Made by a program: the position numbers and the translations under genes
Origin: Geosiphon pyriformis
Taxonomy: Eukaryota > Glomeromycota > Glomeromycetes > Archaeosporales > Geosiphonaceae
Assembly: GCA_016748015.1 (NCBI GenBank)
Contig: JAAOMT010000135.1
Coordinates: 206,097 to 270,096, forward strand
Length of the DNA stretch: 64,000 bases
Direction: 5' to 3'
The notes under the pieces: generated by a model
What the model saw: only the letters and a program-made list of their open reading frames with translations
Databases searched by the model: none
Told to the model about the DNA's origin: nothing
Part shown: piece by piece, positions 11,120 to 21,743 of the stretch
Position numbering within the stretch: position 1 is the first letter of the stretch
Layout: each line of letters opens with the position of its first letter

Positions 11120-13228
11120 GTTCAAATTATGGATGTCAAAAGGAAATATGGCAGTTAGGGTGGTGTCTTCAGTAATAGTGGCTGGTGGGATATTGCTTTT
11201 TGTTTGCTTGGAAGATTGGGAGATTCATTTTATATCCTTATCTTCCACAGGTGTAGATTTATCAAAACCCTGGTCTTCCATAAGACTGAGATAAGAAGCT
11301 TGATTCAGGTATCCAGTTGGTATTGGTCGAGATTGGGCAGGACTGCGAAGGATTAGTTGAGACGGTCCACTATTGGTTTGCACCTGATTGTTGTTGGGAT
11401 TTCTCCATCTCTGATTATAGTTTATAGCTCGAGATCTGGATGGGCTGTAAGGGAAAGTTTGATAGTGAGGGATTGCTTGTGTTATTGGTAGTAGTTGATA
11501 ATAATTCTGGGGCAGTGGTTGAGTGTACAGGACTTGTTGTGCATATAGGAGTGGTTAATTCTGAGGTATGGAATATTGGGATACCATGTTTTGCTGATAT
11601 CTGGGTTGCTGGTATGAATTTTTTTGATTTTGGTCCATGATCTTTCTTCTGCAGTCACGGGCGATGTGTTCAGATTTCTGGCAGTAGTAGCAGTTGTGGG
11701 GATTGGATCTCCAAGGTTGTTGCTGTTGCTGACAGTTCTGTTGCTATGGGTATCTGCTGTTGTTGTTATTTTCTCTCCATTGGGGTGGTTGGTAAGTTCT
11801 TGTAGTTCCGGCTAAGAATCCCTCAATTTTCTGAGTTAGTTTCTCACTTAATTGGGTTATCTTTGTGTTAATGTCAGAGGTTCTATTAATGGCTAAATTA
11901 ACAGCTTGGGTATGATTTGCTTTTTGTTCTGCAGACTCAAAATTGCAAGCGAAAGTGACGGCATCTTGTAAACTGGTCAGATGGCGGGGTCTTATAGATC
12001 TTAGAATACTACTCTGCAATTCTTTAATGAATTGATTAAAAACTTGCACCACGGTGTAGTAGTTCCTTTCGATAACTAATATTTGATGCAGGATTTGATT
12101 GAATCGTCTGAGATAAGTAGTTACTGCTTTGTGATCTTTTTGTTTAATTATGCTGAATTGATTTTGCAATCGGATTAATGTATTGGAGTCACAGAAGTAT
12201 TGCAGAAATGCGAGTTTAAACTCGGTAAAGGAGGTAGGCTTCTCTGTCAGGCTCTGGTACCATGAATTGGTGGTTCCAGTCAAAAAGAATGGCAGTGCCT
12301 GAACTGTGTGGTCATCGTTTCAACTATTAGCGGTAATTGCTTTCTCGGTGTCTGCAATCCAAAAATATGCATTATCTTCTTCACCAGAGAATTTTTCCAA
12401 TTTAGCAATATCCCGGTAAGCCATGATCCAGTTAATAGGTGGGGTGTTACTGGTTATGTTTAAAGGGATTGGTGTCCGTGTATTTGAGTGTTCTCCAGGT
12501 GCTAATACTAGTTGTTTTCCTTTGTCGCTTAAACCAATAAGTTGTAAAATAGCTGTTTCTTCTGTTAGGGGAGATGCTGATTCTACTAGATTTTGTGCTG
12601 GTGGCTGTTCCCAAGTTGATGGGTTTCCTTCTGTTTAACCGGCTGCTGGAATAAGATTTCCAAACAGCGATCCGTATTCTCCTAGTGATTTGGTCCAACT
12701 GTGTTGATTCCAAGGGTGTGGATTTCCAAGAGTTCGTGGTGTTTCCGACTGGGTTTCCAGGGGTGGGTTGAATACAATTCTACTTTGGGATGTCTGATGG
12801 TATGATGGAGTTGTTGGGGAGAGAACTCTTGGTTTTTTGTTGACCATGGACTTGGCTTGGGCAGTTATAGAGTTGTTGAATTTGTTTTCGTATTCCTCAG
12901 AGTCGGATTCCACTGGTTGTTGTACTTAAGGGAATCATTGTGCCATGTAATATTTAATATCTGTATCGATTATGCGCAGAGTTTCAGCAATTGCTCGGGT
13001 AGTTGTGACTGTTGAGTACCCTAGTAAGCTTTGATGGATTTGTTCTCTAAGTCTTCTTGTATCAGTTGTGCAGCCTAACAAGCAGTCAATTTTTGCATTG
13101 ATATAGTTACAAAAATCACTTTCTGCATAAGCAGTTCCTGCTGGTATTCCTAGATCTTTTCGAAAGTATTGAAATAGTGCTTTTCCATATGAGGAGTGGT
13201 CCTTTCCTATTGTTCCAATAGTCGCCAC
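11120..13228 (-). pseudogene. Gag of element A
   Basis: N-terminal region from 13228 (VATIGTIGKDHSSYGK), a variable Pro/Ser-rich stretch, then a capsid-like helical region (KLEKFSGEEDNAYFWIADTE, SFTEFKLAFLQYF, TTYLRRFNQILHQIL). A zinc knuckle CYYCQKSEHIARDC (CX2CX4HX4C) follows near 11660-11700, then a Gln/Asn/Pro-rich tail. Gag packages the element RNA. The conserved start is GTGGCG, not ATG (element C also has GTG there), so the true start is uncertain. All pieces keep one frame despite several stops. Confidence 0.85.
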
Positions 13229-13270
13229 TTTTATGTATTTTTGGGGGTGCTCTGTCTCTGTGGATTTATA

Positions 13271-13288
13271 ACCTCACAAGAAGCACCA
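13271..13288 (-). other. Primer binding site of element A
   Basis: The minus strand begins TGGTGCTTCTTGTGAGG two bases inside the 5' LTR. A tRNA ending in CCA could pair here to prime minus-strand synthesis. Element D has nearly the same stretch. I cannot name the tRNA. Confidence 0.65.
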
Positions 13289-13290
13289 AA

Positions 13291-13691
13291 TATTATGGGT
13301 AAACTTGGTGAGTATAAAAAATGGTAACATTTGGTGCTCTCAATTATTGATGATGCATCTTCCACGTAATTCTGTTGGCTTAGTCTTGATTATCAGTCTC
13401 TAAAGGTCTATTCCTGTATGTGAATTTTACCCATTGAGTTCTTTGGTTATATGGCACAGAGTTTGTCTTTCGTCAATTGCAACGTTTTTTCGTAAATATA
13501 AGCTTTCTTCTCCGAACTAACAAGCGCAGTCGTTAGGGTCTGGCATTGTCTTTTTGCCTTTCTGATAAGCTAACAAGATAATGTTAATATCCAAAACTTA
13601 GGGGGAGCTTCCCTCTTTTACCAGGCTATCACGAAGTCTATTCCCAAACAGTCGATTTTACTATGTTGCTACTCCACAAAAAATAAGACAG

Positions 13692-13739
<48 letters not shown>

Positions 13740-14336
13740 ATAAAAATAAAAATAAATAAAAATTAAAAAAAATGAATTAGTATTGTCAATTGCTATGATC
13801 AAAAACAATTAGTCCAAGTTATTAATGGTTTGAAACAGTTATACTAAGAGCATCTGTTCTAGAATAAAGATATAAAACAATAGTTAATTTATGTAAATTT
13901 CACAAAGTTTGAGAACATAAATTCATAATTCTGATTTCTCAATAATTGATTTATTTTAGAAGATAAATATGGAATAGAATAAATAATGGAAGAGATAAGA
14001 ATATTTAATTTTTGTCTAGTGGTTTGTATATAGATGTCTCTCATTTCTAACTTTTACAACTACTTATTTTTATACATTTTTTTGGTTTTACAGGATTGCT
14101 TTTGCTATTTCTGTTATTGCTTTAGTCTTTTACATTATTCTTAGTTATCCTCTGTTATAATGCATTATCTGGTGTTATTACATGTTATTCTGTGTTATTC
14201 TACATTATAACACGTTATTTTGCATTATTCTAAGTTATAATGCATTATTTAACATTATTGTGTACTATTCTGTATTATGTCATGTTTTGGTCACGTTTTT
14301 TTATAACTTTAGATTAGTTTTTCTACTCAGGTAACA
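13291..14336 (-). repeat. 5' LTR of element A
   Basis: Partner of 4137-5231. The inner edge has decayed from TGTTACAG to TATTATGG (transitions). The purine run at 13685-13770 has become almost all A. The TTAT/ATAACA repeat array is shorter (about 14130-14285). The outer edge ends TAACA at 14336. Confidence 0.88.
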
Positions 14337-14584
14337 CTAACTTTTAATTATACTTATTTTTTAAAAAAAACCTAAATTTAACAATTAAAACAAATAAAAT
14401 TTCAATTATATAAAGAGTATATTATGTTGTATAATAATCAATAGTATCCAAAATACTATCTTTTTAACATATTATTATTTATTAAAAACAACAAATATGA
14501 AATCAAATTTAAAGAATTTGAATTAAAAAAAAATTGCCAACAACACTAATCTATTTACTTAAAAATCAATTAAAATTAGAGTCA
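14337..14584. other. Short AT-rich junction between elements A and B
   Basis: No coding or LTR sequence recognised. Element B begins abruptly within its gag tail at about 14585, so this may mark a deletion or old insertion point. Confidence 0.4.
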
Positions 14585-15480
14585 CTCAAAACTGGAAATC
14601 AGCGATGGTTGTTCACCAACCAATTCCCAATTCACTAAACTCACCATCAGGATCACACACCCAGAATTTGGATACCAGTCACGTTCAAAACCCAAATTCT
14701 CAACATTATTTAAGTCTCCTAGTTACCCCAGAAAATGCCACCTCCAACAACACAAAATTCAATTAGCACATACCTACCAACACCATTTCACCGGCAACCA
14801 TCTCTAGCGACAAATCCCTAGCAGCCATCTTTTCTTTCGAACTCAAAGAAAACACAACAATACCATTATTCAGTGGAGCCACCCTTGAAAAGAAACCCAT
14901 AACAACCATGTACATGGATGCCAGAGTTGATGGTCATCTCATCAAACTCATCCTAGATAGTGGATCAGCTGGCAGCATAATTACTAGACAACTCATGGAT
15001 CAATTAGGTTGCCAAGTTGATTGAGCTGCCAGTGCCAGAATCATCACAGCCGATGGAGTGACCAAAACTCCAATTGGCAAAATCGACGATTTCCCTTTTG
15101 AAGTCAATGGCATCGTGACTCCCATTAAAGTTCTAGTAATGGAAGCCACTCAATATCAAGCTCTTGTTGGTAATGACTGGCTATCCAAAGCCAATGCAAT
15201 GTTAGACTGGAACACCCAGGAACTCCAGCTAACATATCAGGGCCAACACATACGTGTTCTGGCCACATGTGGCCACTTCAAAACTCCTCCAAGAGAGAAA
15301 CTATTGATCAAGCTGGAGGAGGAGAAAGAAAAGCCTACCTGAGAAGCCTACCAAGTATTGTGGGCTGACGAAGAGCACAATGAGCTGCTGTCAATACTCT
15401 TCTGGGATGACAACTATCAGAAAAAAGAGAAACAAAAGAAAGAACTTACCTGGGAAACCGATGACCTAACGTGAACCAAC
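14585..15480 (+). pseudogene. Gag tail and aspartic protease of element B
   Basis: About 75 residues of gag tail lead without a frame change into LFSGATLEKKPITTMYMDA and the protease active site LIKLILDSGSAGSIITRQL (about 14937-14990). The triad DSG is intact. VMEATQYQALVGNDWLSK follows at about 15140-15190. Stops: TGA at about 15022 (probably from CGA), then at 15341 and 15472. Gag and protease share one frame, so this family appears not to use a frameshift between them. Confidence 0.82.
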
Positions 15481-16260
15481 CATGATGAGAGCGAACCAAC
15501 TTCAAGTTGGGAATGGGAAGAAGACAATAAAAATAAAGAGAAGGGAAAAGAAAAAAAGACCACTCAAACCACCATCACTTATAACACTTACACTACACCA
15601 CAACAATCTACCTATCATCAACCCAAGCTTATCTGCATCAATTGTGGCAAAAAATTGTCGTCAATGGGTGCATGCTGTGGGGACAATAAGGAATATTCAA
15701 TGGCAACTAGGTTCTATTGCTGCCCATGCATCCTTGAATGCTTTAGAAGAACAAAACAAGTAGGGAAATGGGACAATCAGCCATGCTTAGCTTGTGGAGA
15801 GACTCTCTTGGATGAAGGAATATGGCATGACATTCCTGAACATGGAAGAATGTGCGACGTATTGTGTCAATACATGATTCTAATAAGTGACTGGGTAAGA
15901 AAAAGAACCCCAATAGAAACAGCCTAAAGAAGCAGTACAGCGATTGGACAGTTATCCACATGACGACGACAAAATTTGGCAAATGGCACTTGCAAAAATT
16001 GAAGGGACGACACCAGAAAAAATAAAAACGATCAAAGACAACCCCCCAGAACCTTTAGAGCTTGACTGGCATGTGGAACCCATCATAAACCTTCTGGACC
16101 TGGAACAATTCCATGAACACTATCAAGAATTAGCACCCACAAGGGAAGAACAAGAACAACGGTTAGAGCAGTTAAATGCTTGACTATGTCAACACTGCCT
16201 AATTCCCTATGACTTCTAGTATTGTGATGAGTGTGACCTCATTTACAATCCATCACCACA
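15481..16260 (+). pseudogene. Cys-rich multi-zinc module of element B
   Basis: Reads LICINCGKKLSSMGACCG, then FYCCPCILECF, QPCLACGETLLDEG and CDVLCQY (15630-15880), and after a frameshift near 15925 LCQHCLIPYDF and YCDECD (about 16185-16240). There are at least four CxxC pairs. Same order as in A and C. This pattern suggests several zinc sites; the partner (RNA, DNA or protein) is unknown. Stops at about 16182 and 16217. Confidence 0.6.
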
Positions 16261-16261
16261 T

Positions 16262-17443
16262 TTGATCTACACGATCCTGAAAGAGGAAAAACCAATCAGC
16301 AGCTGCGCATCAGAATCAGAATCACCAATCAATCACAATTCAAACTCCGACAATGACGATAACAACAATAGTTCAAGCTCCATTCAAAAGGGCAATGACA
16401 ACGACAATGATTCCAACTCAGATACAAACTCCGATGTAAACTATGAACAATACATTGCACTACCAGATCTCTCCAAAGAACAAGAGTTGAAATGGTATAG
16501 TGACAATGGAGAAGGTATTATGCCAGAACGGGCGCATGATACTGATGCAGGGTTTGATCTGAGATATCCAGAAAAAGATGCCATCAAATTGGAACCGCAT
16601 TCACACACCTGTATTGATCTAAAAATAGCACTAGAAATTCTGGCAACAATCATGGTTCAATTAGCATCTAGGAGTAGTTTAGTGAAAAGAAGAATTAATA
16701 TAAGAAGAGGAATAATTGACGTGGGATATGTAAGAAATATCATTGCTATGCTACAAAATGACTCAGAAAAGGCCTATGTAATAGAGCCCAATGAAAAGAT
16801 AGCACAGGCAATATTCCTGTCTCTGGTTAGAATAGCTCAGTTAGTGTCAGTGGAAAAGAGGAAGGAATTAGGAATAACAGCGAGAGGAATACAAAGATTT
16901 GGATCAACGGGTAGAATAAAAGTACCAGTTAACATGGCAGAGGAAAAAATTGTTGGCCAAGGAGAAATTATCTCAACTGGTCAAGCTATTTCTATTCCAC
17001 CATATAGCCAGTACATGTTAGCAATAGAAAGAAAGAAAAAGGAGCAAGAACAGATGTTTGAAGTGGAAGCAACCCTTTGTAAATCGGGAGAGATTGGATT
17101 GATCAATCTCCACATACCAGCCAAAAGCTATAGCAGCATAAAAATTCCCATTTACAACAATACTGGCAATGTCATCAGCATACTAGAAGGAACCACCATC
17201 GGATATTTGACCACAGAAATAGAGGACCAACCACCAAACCCCATTCCAGACTTTTCACAACTTTGTAGATATGTTGACATCACATTACAAACAATCTATG
17301 GACGAGATGAATGTTATTTGCTCCAACCAAAACAATTGGAACAAATGAACATGGGAAACTTAGATCCACTCCAATATATGCAGCTCAAGATGTTACTCAA
17401 CAATTTCAATGACATTTTTGCCAGCAAAAATGAGTTTGGCTGA
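16262..17443 (+). pseudogene. dUTPase domain and pre-RT linker of element B
   Basis: A 393-codon open stretch. Residues 1-75 are a Ser/Asn/Asp-rich linker. The dUTPase spans about residues 80-225: motif 1 HDTDAGFDLRYP, motif 2 ASRSSLVKRRI, motif 3 GIIDVGYVRNI with the catalytic Tyr, motif 4 EKIAQAIFLSL, motif 5 RGIQRFGSTG. Gly-to-Arg changes in motifs 2, 3 and 5 would weaken it. Residues 230-393 form the linker before RT. A trimeric dUTPase lowers dUTP; here it would act as part of the gag-pol product. Confidence 0.8.
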
Positions 17444-17450
17444 ACTGATA

Positions 17451-18760
17451 TCATCCAGCATTAGATTAAGACTGGAGATGCAATGCCAATCAAACAAAGA
17501 GCATACAGAGTGCTGCCAGCCAGCCACAAAATTATTTGTCAAGAGATAAACAGAATGCTTGACAACAGGCTAATTCAACCATTAATAAGTCCATGGTCAT
17601 CATCAGTGGTACTCGTTCATAAGAAAAATGGAAAAATCTGGTTTTGTGTGGACTACAGAAAACTCAATGGTGTAACTCGTGGAGACAGTTATCCAACTCC
17701 ATGAATACAGGAATTATTTGATGCTTTCAGTGGGAACAAATGGTTCTCCTCATTAGGTTTGGACAGTGGTTACTGACAAGTAGCCATGAATCCAGCTGAC
17801 AAAGAAAAGATGGCATTTACTATTAGAGAAGGAAATTTGAATTTGAAGTAATGCCATTTGGCTTAACCAATACCCCAGCAACTTTTCAACAGCTAATGGA
17901 AATTGTTTATACGGGCTTATTGTGGAAATCAGTAGTTGTATACTTAGACGACACCAATGTATTCTCAAAGACGTTTGATGATCATCTTTATCATCTTCAA
18001 CAAGTGTTCGAAAGACTAAGAAGAGCAGGACTGAAGCTAAATGCGACAAAGTGTTTCTTTGGCAAGACAAAACTCAAATTCTTGGGACACATAGTCAGCA
18101 AAGACAGCATCAAAACAAATCCAGAGAAAATAGAGATAGTAAAAAACTTTTCAGTACCAACCAATATAACAGAACTGAAATCATTCTTGGGATTTGCCAG
18201 CTACTATTATCGTTTTATCAAGAACTTTTCCAAGATAGCACAGCCACTCAATCAACTACAAAACAAAAATGTGAAATATAAATGGACAGAAAGTCAACAA
18301 AAAGCTTTTGATATTCTGAGGAAAAAGCTTATCCAAGCTCCAGTGCTGATCTATCCAGATTACAGCAAACCATTTATTATCACCACTGATGCATCTGGCC
18401 AAGCATTGGAAGCAGTATTATCTCAGAGAGAACCAGACGGCAGAGAACATCCAGTAGTATATGCCAGCAGAGATTTAATACCAGCCGAAAAGAACTATGG
18501 AACACCAGAACAAGAACACTTAGCAATATACTGGGCTGTCATAAAATAGAAAGAATACTTGAGCCAGAAGTTTGAAGTATACACAGATCACAAGAGATTG
18601 ACATCACTCCAAAAACAAAAATTTGAAGATAGAAAACAGTCAAGATGAAAAATGGCACTCGCACTACACAATTATACTATACATTATAAGAAGGGAAAAG
18701 ACAACAAAAATGCTGATGGTTTATCGCAAATAAGACAAATCTAAGAACATTTCAACCCAA
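17451..18760 (+). pseudogene. Reverse transcriptase and RNase H of element B
   Basis: RT starts near AYRVLPASHKII (17503). It has FCVDYRKLNGVTRGDSYPTP (17640-17700), then after a 1-nt frameshift near 17830 EVMPFGLTNTPATFQQLM and the intact catalytic loop VVYLDDTNVFS (about 17935-17965). RNase H lies at about 18300-18760: ITTDASGQALEAVL, AEKNYGTPEQEHLAIYWAV, VYTDHKRL and NADGLSQI. Stops include 17702, 17774 and 18547. The catalytic residues survive better here than in A. Confidence 0.87.
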
Positions 18761-20190
18761 AAATATAATAAAACCAGAACAATACCAATGGAAAAATACA
18801 ACAAAAGATGAACATACAAAAATATTAACAATTACAATATTATCTAAATACTCAACAGTTCAAGGAGAATTTATCTCATACGGAACGAAGGAGTATCAAA
18901 CAACAAGCAAAATATTTTATCACTTACCAAAATATACTTTATCGGAAAAATAGAAAAGATCCAGATCAACCAACCAAAGTAATCACAGAGCCAGAAAAAG
19001 AGACAATATTATTCAACATGCACTCAAATTCAACAGCAGGACATTTTCACAAAGAAGCAATCATAGAAAGAACTAGAAAAAGATACTATTGGCCATCAAT
19101 GTACCCAGACATCATTCAATATGTTCAAAATTGTGATGCTTGTCAGCGAAGAGAAGGAACAAGACTCAGTGAACCATTAAGACCAATCAAAGTGGGACAA
19201 CCATTTGACCGTATGGGAATTGATTTAGTTGGATCATTAACAATCACCAGCAGAGGAAACAGATACATAGCAGTAGCTATGGACTATCTCACTAAATGGC
19301 CAGAGGCAAAAGCAATTCAAAGAGCAGATGCAGAATCTGTTGCCGAATTTGTTCATCAGGATTTGATTTGTTGACATGGATGTCCAAAAAAATTATTATC
19401 AGATCAAGGAACTCATTTTGTGAACAGAACATTAACAGAATTGAGCCAAAGATTCGGAATCAAGAGACCATTATCATTACCATACCATCCACAAACCAAC
19501 AGATTAGTAGAAAGATTTAACAGAACATTGTGTGAAGCAATAGCCAAGCTCAGCCAAGAAAACCAGAACGATTGGGATTTGTTCATACCATCAGTACTAT
19601 TTGATTATTGGACAATGAAACAAGATACTATACAAGCAACACCATTTGAATTAGTATACGGAAGAATAGCAACATTACCAGTAGAGAGAGAAATTAACAC
19701 ATATCCAGCTGAACCAATAACAGAGAAAAATTTTCAAGAAACATTGCTGAGAAGAACATATGACTTAATAGAAACATTGGAAAACAAATGAAGAAAAGCA
19801 GTTGATAAGATCCAAAAGTCACAAGAAACACAAAAAGAAAGACACAATAGTCAACTACCAGACAAACCAGTTGAATTCAAGATCGGAGACAAAGTATTAC
19901 TACATTGTACCAAAGCGGAAAAACAATGGAGTGGAAAATTTGACCCCAAATGGGATGGACCATTTCACATAGAAGAAATTCTAGGAAATGGAGCTTACAA
20001 ATTAAGATTGGATAACAAAATTTTAACCAAAACAGCACATGAAGATCGACTGAAACCATATCACAACATCACACTACTATCTATTAGTAATATTCCACAA
20101 TTAGGAGTACAGAAAATACTAGTCCAACCAGATGAGATTCCACGAGATCTGGAACCAATCATTATTATTGACAACAACATGTTAAATTGA
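18761..20190 (+). pseudogene. Integrase of element B, near-intact
   Basis: HHCC zinc region at 19018-19150 (GHFHKEAIIERTRKRYYWP, CDACQ). Catalytic core: MGIDLVGSL (first Asp, about 19215), LLSDQGTHFVN (second Asp, about 19400), NRLVERFNRTL (Glu, about 19500). The C-terminal GPY/F-type segment reads WDGPFHIEEILGNGAYKL near 19950-20000. One TGA at about 19372 replaces the Arg of a CRHGCP motif, and another near 19789 ends the 123-codon piece. The frame is constant from 17851 on. The TGA at about 20188 separates it from the third ORF, which is in the same frame. Confidence 0.85.
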
Positions 20191-20244
20191 TCCATTAAAA
20201 GAATATATAAAGACATAGTAGACGTGACAGAAAATATCAGAAAA

Positions 20245-20874
20245 ATGGAAATTACAGACAAAATTCACTCATTAGCACAACAACTTTTTCAATTAATCCA
20301 ACACCAGAAAATAGAGATTACAATTAATCAACAAACCATTCGATATCAAGATACTAGAAAAACATTTCAACTCAGAACACAGAAGAAAACTGAAAATACC
20401 GTGGACAAAATCATGGCGAAAGTAAAATTAGTAATAAAAGAATTGACAAAAGAGTCACTATATCAAGAGTTGACTAAAGAAACTTGGAATTGGTGGATAC
20501 AACAATTCCCACGAAACTATTGTTATTTCTATTTGGGACAACACGTAAATATTCAGAATCTATATACGGATAAAACAAAGCAATTATTTGACAAAAGAAT
20601 ACTACAACAATTAGAACATTTTGTGGGAAAGAACAACTTATCCACACAAGCCCGAGCCATATACCGAATACACACAGCATTTCAGAATAAACCAGAAATA
20701 TTGCTCAATAGAGCAATGGATATGGTTACCAGTAATCAATTGGGAAAAATCACCAATGCTCAATTTGAAGAATTACAAACCCAAATAACACAAGTAATTC
20801 TCGAAAACAAAATCCAAGAAATACTTCAAGAGGGGGAATTACATAAGTTGGATTTCAATAGAGCTCAATATTAA
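20245..20874 (+). CDS. Third ORF of element B (env position), unknown function
   Basis: 209 codons from ATG at 20245 to TAA at 20872-20874, without interruption, the best preserved of the four copies. The upstream frame is open back to the pol stop, so a longer form is possible if that TGA was a Trp codon. Near residues 25-45 it has IEITINQQTIRYQD. The C-terminal half has FVGKNNLSTQARAIYRIHTA, ILLNRAMD and LGKITNAQFEELQTQI, all aligned with A. No signal peptide, no membrane helix, no Cys motif; predicted mostly helical and hydrophilic. Not an envelope protein by appearance, and I do not recognise a family. It ends five residues beyond the conserved 18-nt motif start. Confidence 0.65.
   Translation: MEITDKIHSLAQQLFQLIQHQKIEITINQQTIRYQDTRKTFQLRTQKKTENTVDKIMAKVKLVIKELTKESLYQELTKETWNWWIQQFPRNYCYFYLGQHVNIQNLYTDKTKQLFDKRILQQLEHFVGKNNLSTQARAIYRIHTAFQNKPEILLNRAMDMVTSNQLGKITNAQFEELQTQITQVILENKIQEILQEGELHKLDFNRAQY
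20854..20871 (+). promoter_or_regulatory. Conserved 18-nt motif before the polypurine tract (B)
   Basis: TTCAATAGAGCTCAATAT, fitting TTCnnnRGAGCTCARTnT. It lies at the very end of the third ORF, read as Asn-Arg-Ala-Gln-Tyr. Confidence 0.6.
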
Positions 20875-20887
20875 AAGGAGGAAATAA
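20873..20887 (+). other. Polypurine tract of element B
   Basis: AAAAGGAGGAAATAA, purines except one T, directly before the TGTTAC start of the 3' LTR. It overlaps the last two bases of the third-ORF stop. Confidence 0.8.
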
Positions 20888-21743
20888 TGTTACTTATAGA
20901 AATATAGGAAATATATTAACATAATTATTAGCCAATCAGAAGTAAGCATAGTAAATGTGAAATTCCAGGATTTTTTTCAGGAATTGCAGGATTCCAGGAA
21001 TTTCAGGATTCCCCAACGAGGAATTGCAAGATTTCAGAATTCCAGAATTCCAGGAATTCTAGGATTCCTGTTGTGAAAAATCGAGAAATTGAGAAATCCC
21101 AATTATGTATATATAGCGGTAGTGTTAGAAACAGAAAAGACAGAATTGATACCACAGAATCCTTAGCCAAAAAACAAAATCATCATATAAATAATTATTC
21201 CATATCTCAATCCACTCTCTATTATCAATACTTCATGTTAATAGTAATTAATACTTAACTACACTGGAACAATAGCTCTTGATCATGGCTATTGACGGAA
21301 TACTAAAATTGCCAAACCACCTAGGCTTATTTCTTTTTTTTATTTATTTTCTTTTATTTCTTTTCTTTATTTTATTTTCTTTCTTTCTTTGATTTCGTTG
21401 TTGTATACTAATTGATTAAAGATTAAGCGCTAAGTTATTGACATCAAGAATAGTCTGGTAAAAGACCCAGAAATAAGGGTAGAATTTTATATATTATCAG
21501 ATAGCTTACCAGAAAAGCACGACTGCCAGACTAAATCTGGCCACCATGCTGAGAAAGAAATTGGGAAAACAACTTGAAAATACAACCACTATCAACCTTA
21601 TTGAATCTCTGTCCATTATACAAAGGACTCAACCAAAACCTTTAGATAACAATCCCTTCAGAACATTATCAATGGAAGTAGTTTTTAAGCACCAAGTTAT
21701 GGATTGTTATTTAATTCAACAGCAGAAATAATCTCTTATAACA
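20888..21743 (+). repeat. 3' LTR of element B
   Basis: 856 bp, TGTTAC at the start and TAACA at the end. Its limits are set by the solo LTR copy at 53228-61746. It holds an array of GGAATTCC/GGATTCC-like palindromic units at about 20965-21070, a TATA-like box, and a T-rich tract at about 21330-21390. The motif AATAGCTCTTGATCATGGCTATTG at its centre is itself imperfectly palindromic. Confidence 0.88.
21108..21115 (+). promoter_or_regulatory. TATA-like box in the B LTR
   Basis: TATATATA within CAATTATGTATATATAG. The solo LTR near 61.5 kb keeps the same 17-mer on the other strand, despite change around it. Likely core promoter. Confidence 0.5.

Larger units (their letters stand above)
4137..14336 (-). 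mobile_element. LTR retrotransposon A (Ty3-type, with dUTPase), complete but defective
   Basis: Two direct LTRs (4137-5231 and 13291-14336) flank about 8 kb that reads on the minus strand as gag, protease, Cys-rich module, dUTPase, RT, RNase H, integrase and a third ORF. RT before integrase places it with Ty3/Gypsy. Both LTRs end TAACA on the plus strand; the other ends are TGTTACAG and the eroded TATTATGG. A primer-binding-site-like stretch lies next to the 5' LTR and a polypurine tract next to the 3' LTR. I find no target-site duplication (left flank ATGA, right flank CTAA). Gag through RNase H keep one frame; integrase lies in another, so at least one frameshift is present, with many stops. 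Confidence 0.9.
14585..21743 (+). mobile_element. LTR retrotransposon B (Ty3-type, with dUTPase), 5'-truncated
   Basis: Starts inside the C-terminal part of gag. It has no 5' LTR, no primer binding site and no zinc knuckle. It then reads protease, Cys-rich module, dUTPase, RT, RNase H, integrase, third ORF, polypurine tract and a complete 856-bp 3' LTR. Proteins are closely related to A. Pol keeps frame 1 to about 15925, frame 2 to about 17830, then frame 1 again, so there are two indels, plus roughly a dozen stops. Many stops are TGA where an Arg CGA or Trp TGG is expected. Confidence 0.9.

Noticed and set aside
13685-13770. Long A-run as a LINE or mRNA poly(A) tail
   Set aside because: It is internal to the A LTR and matches the A/G run at 4511-4575 of the partner LTR.
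14585-20190. Alternative genetic code with TGA as sense
   Set aside because: TAA and TAG also interrupt the same genes, the stops fit single C-to-T or G-to-A changes, and the L35 and mL53 genes use normal stops.
20965-21070. Heat-shock-element-like GAA/TTC repeats in the B LTR
   Set aside because: The spacing between GAA and TTC is often one base, not the two of a true heat-shock element. The units are better described as GGAATTCC-like palindromes.
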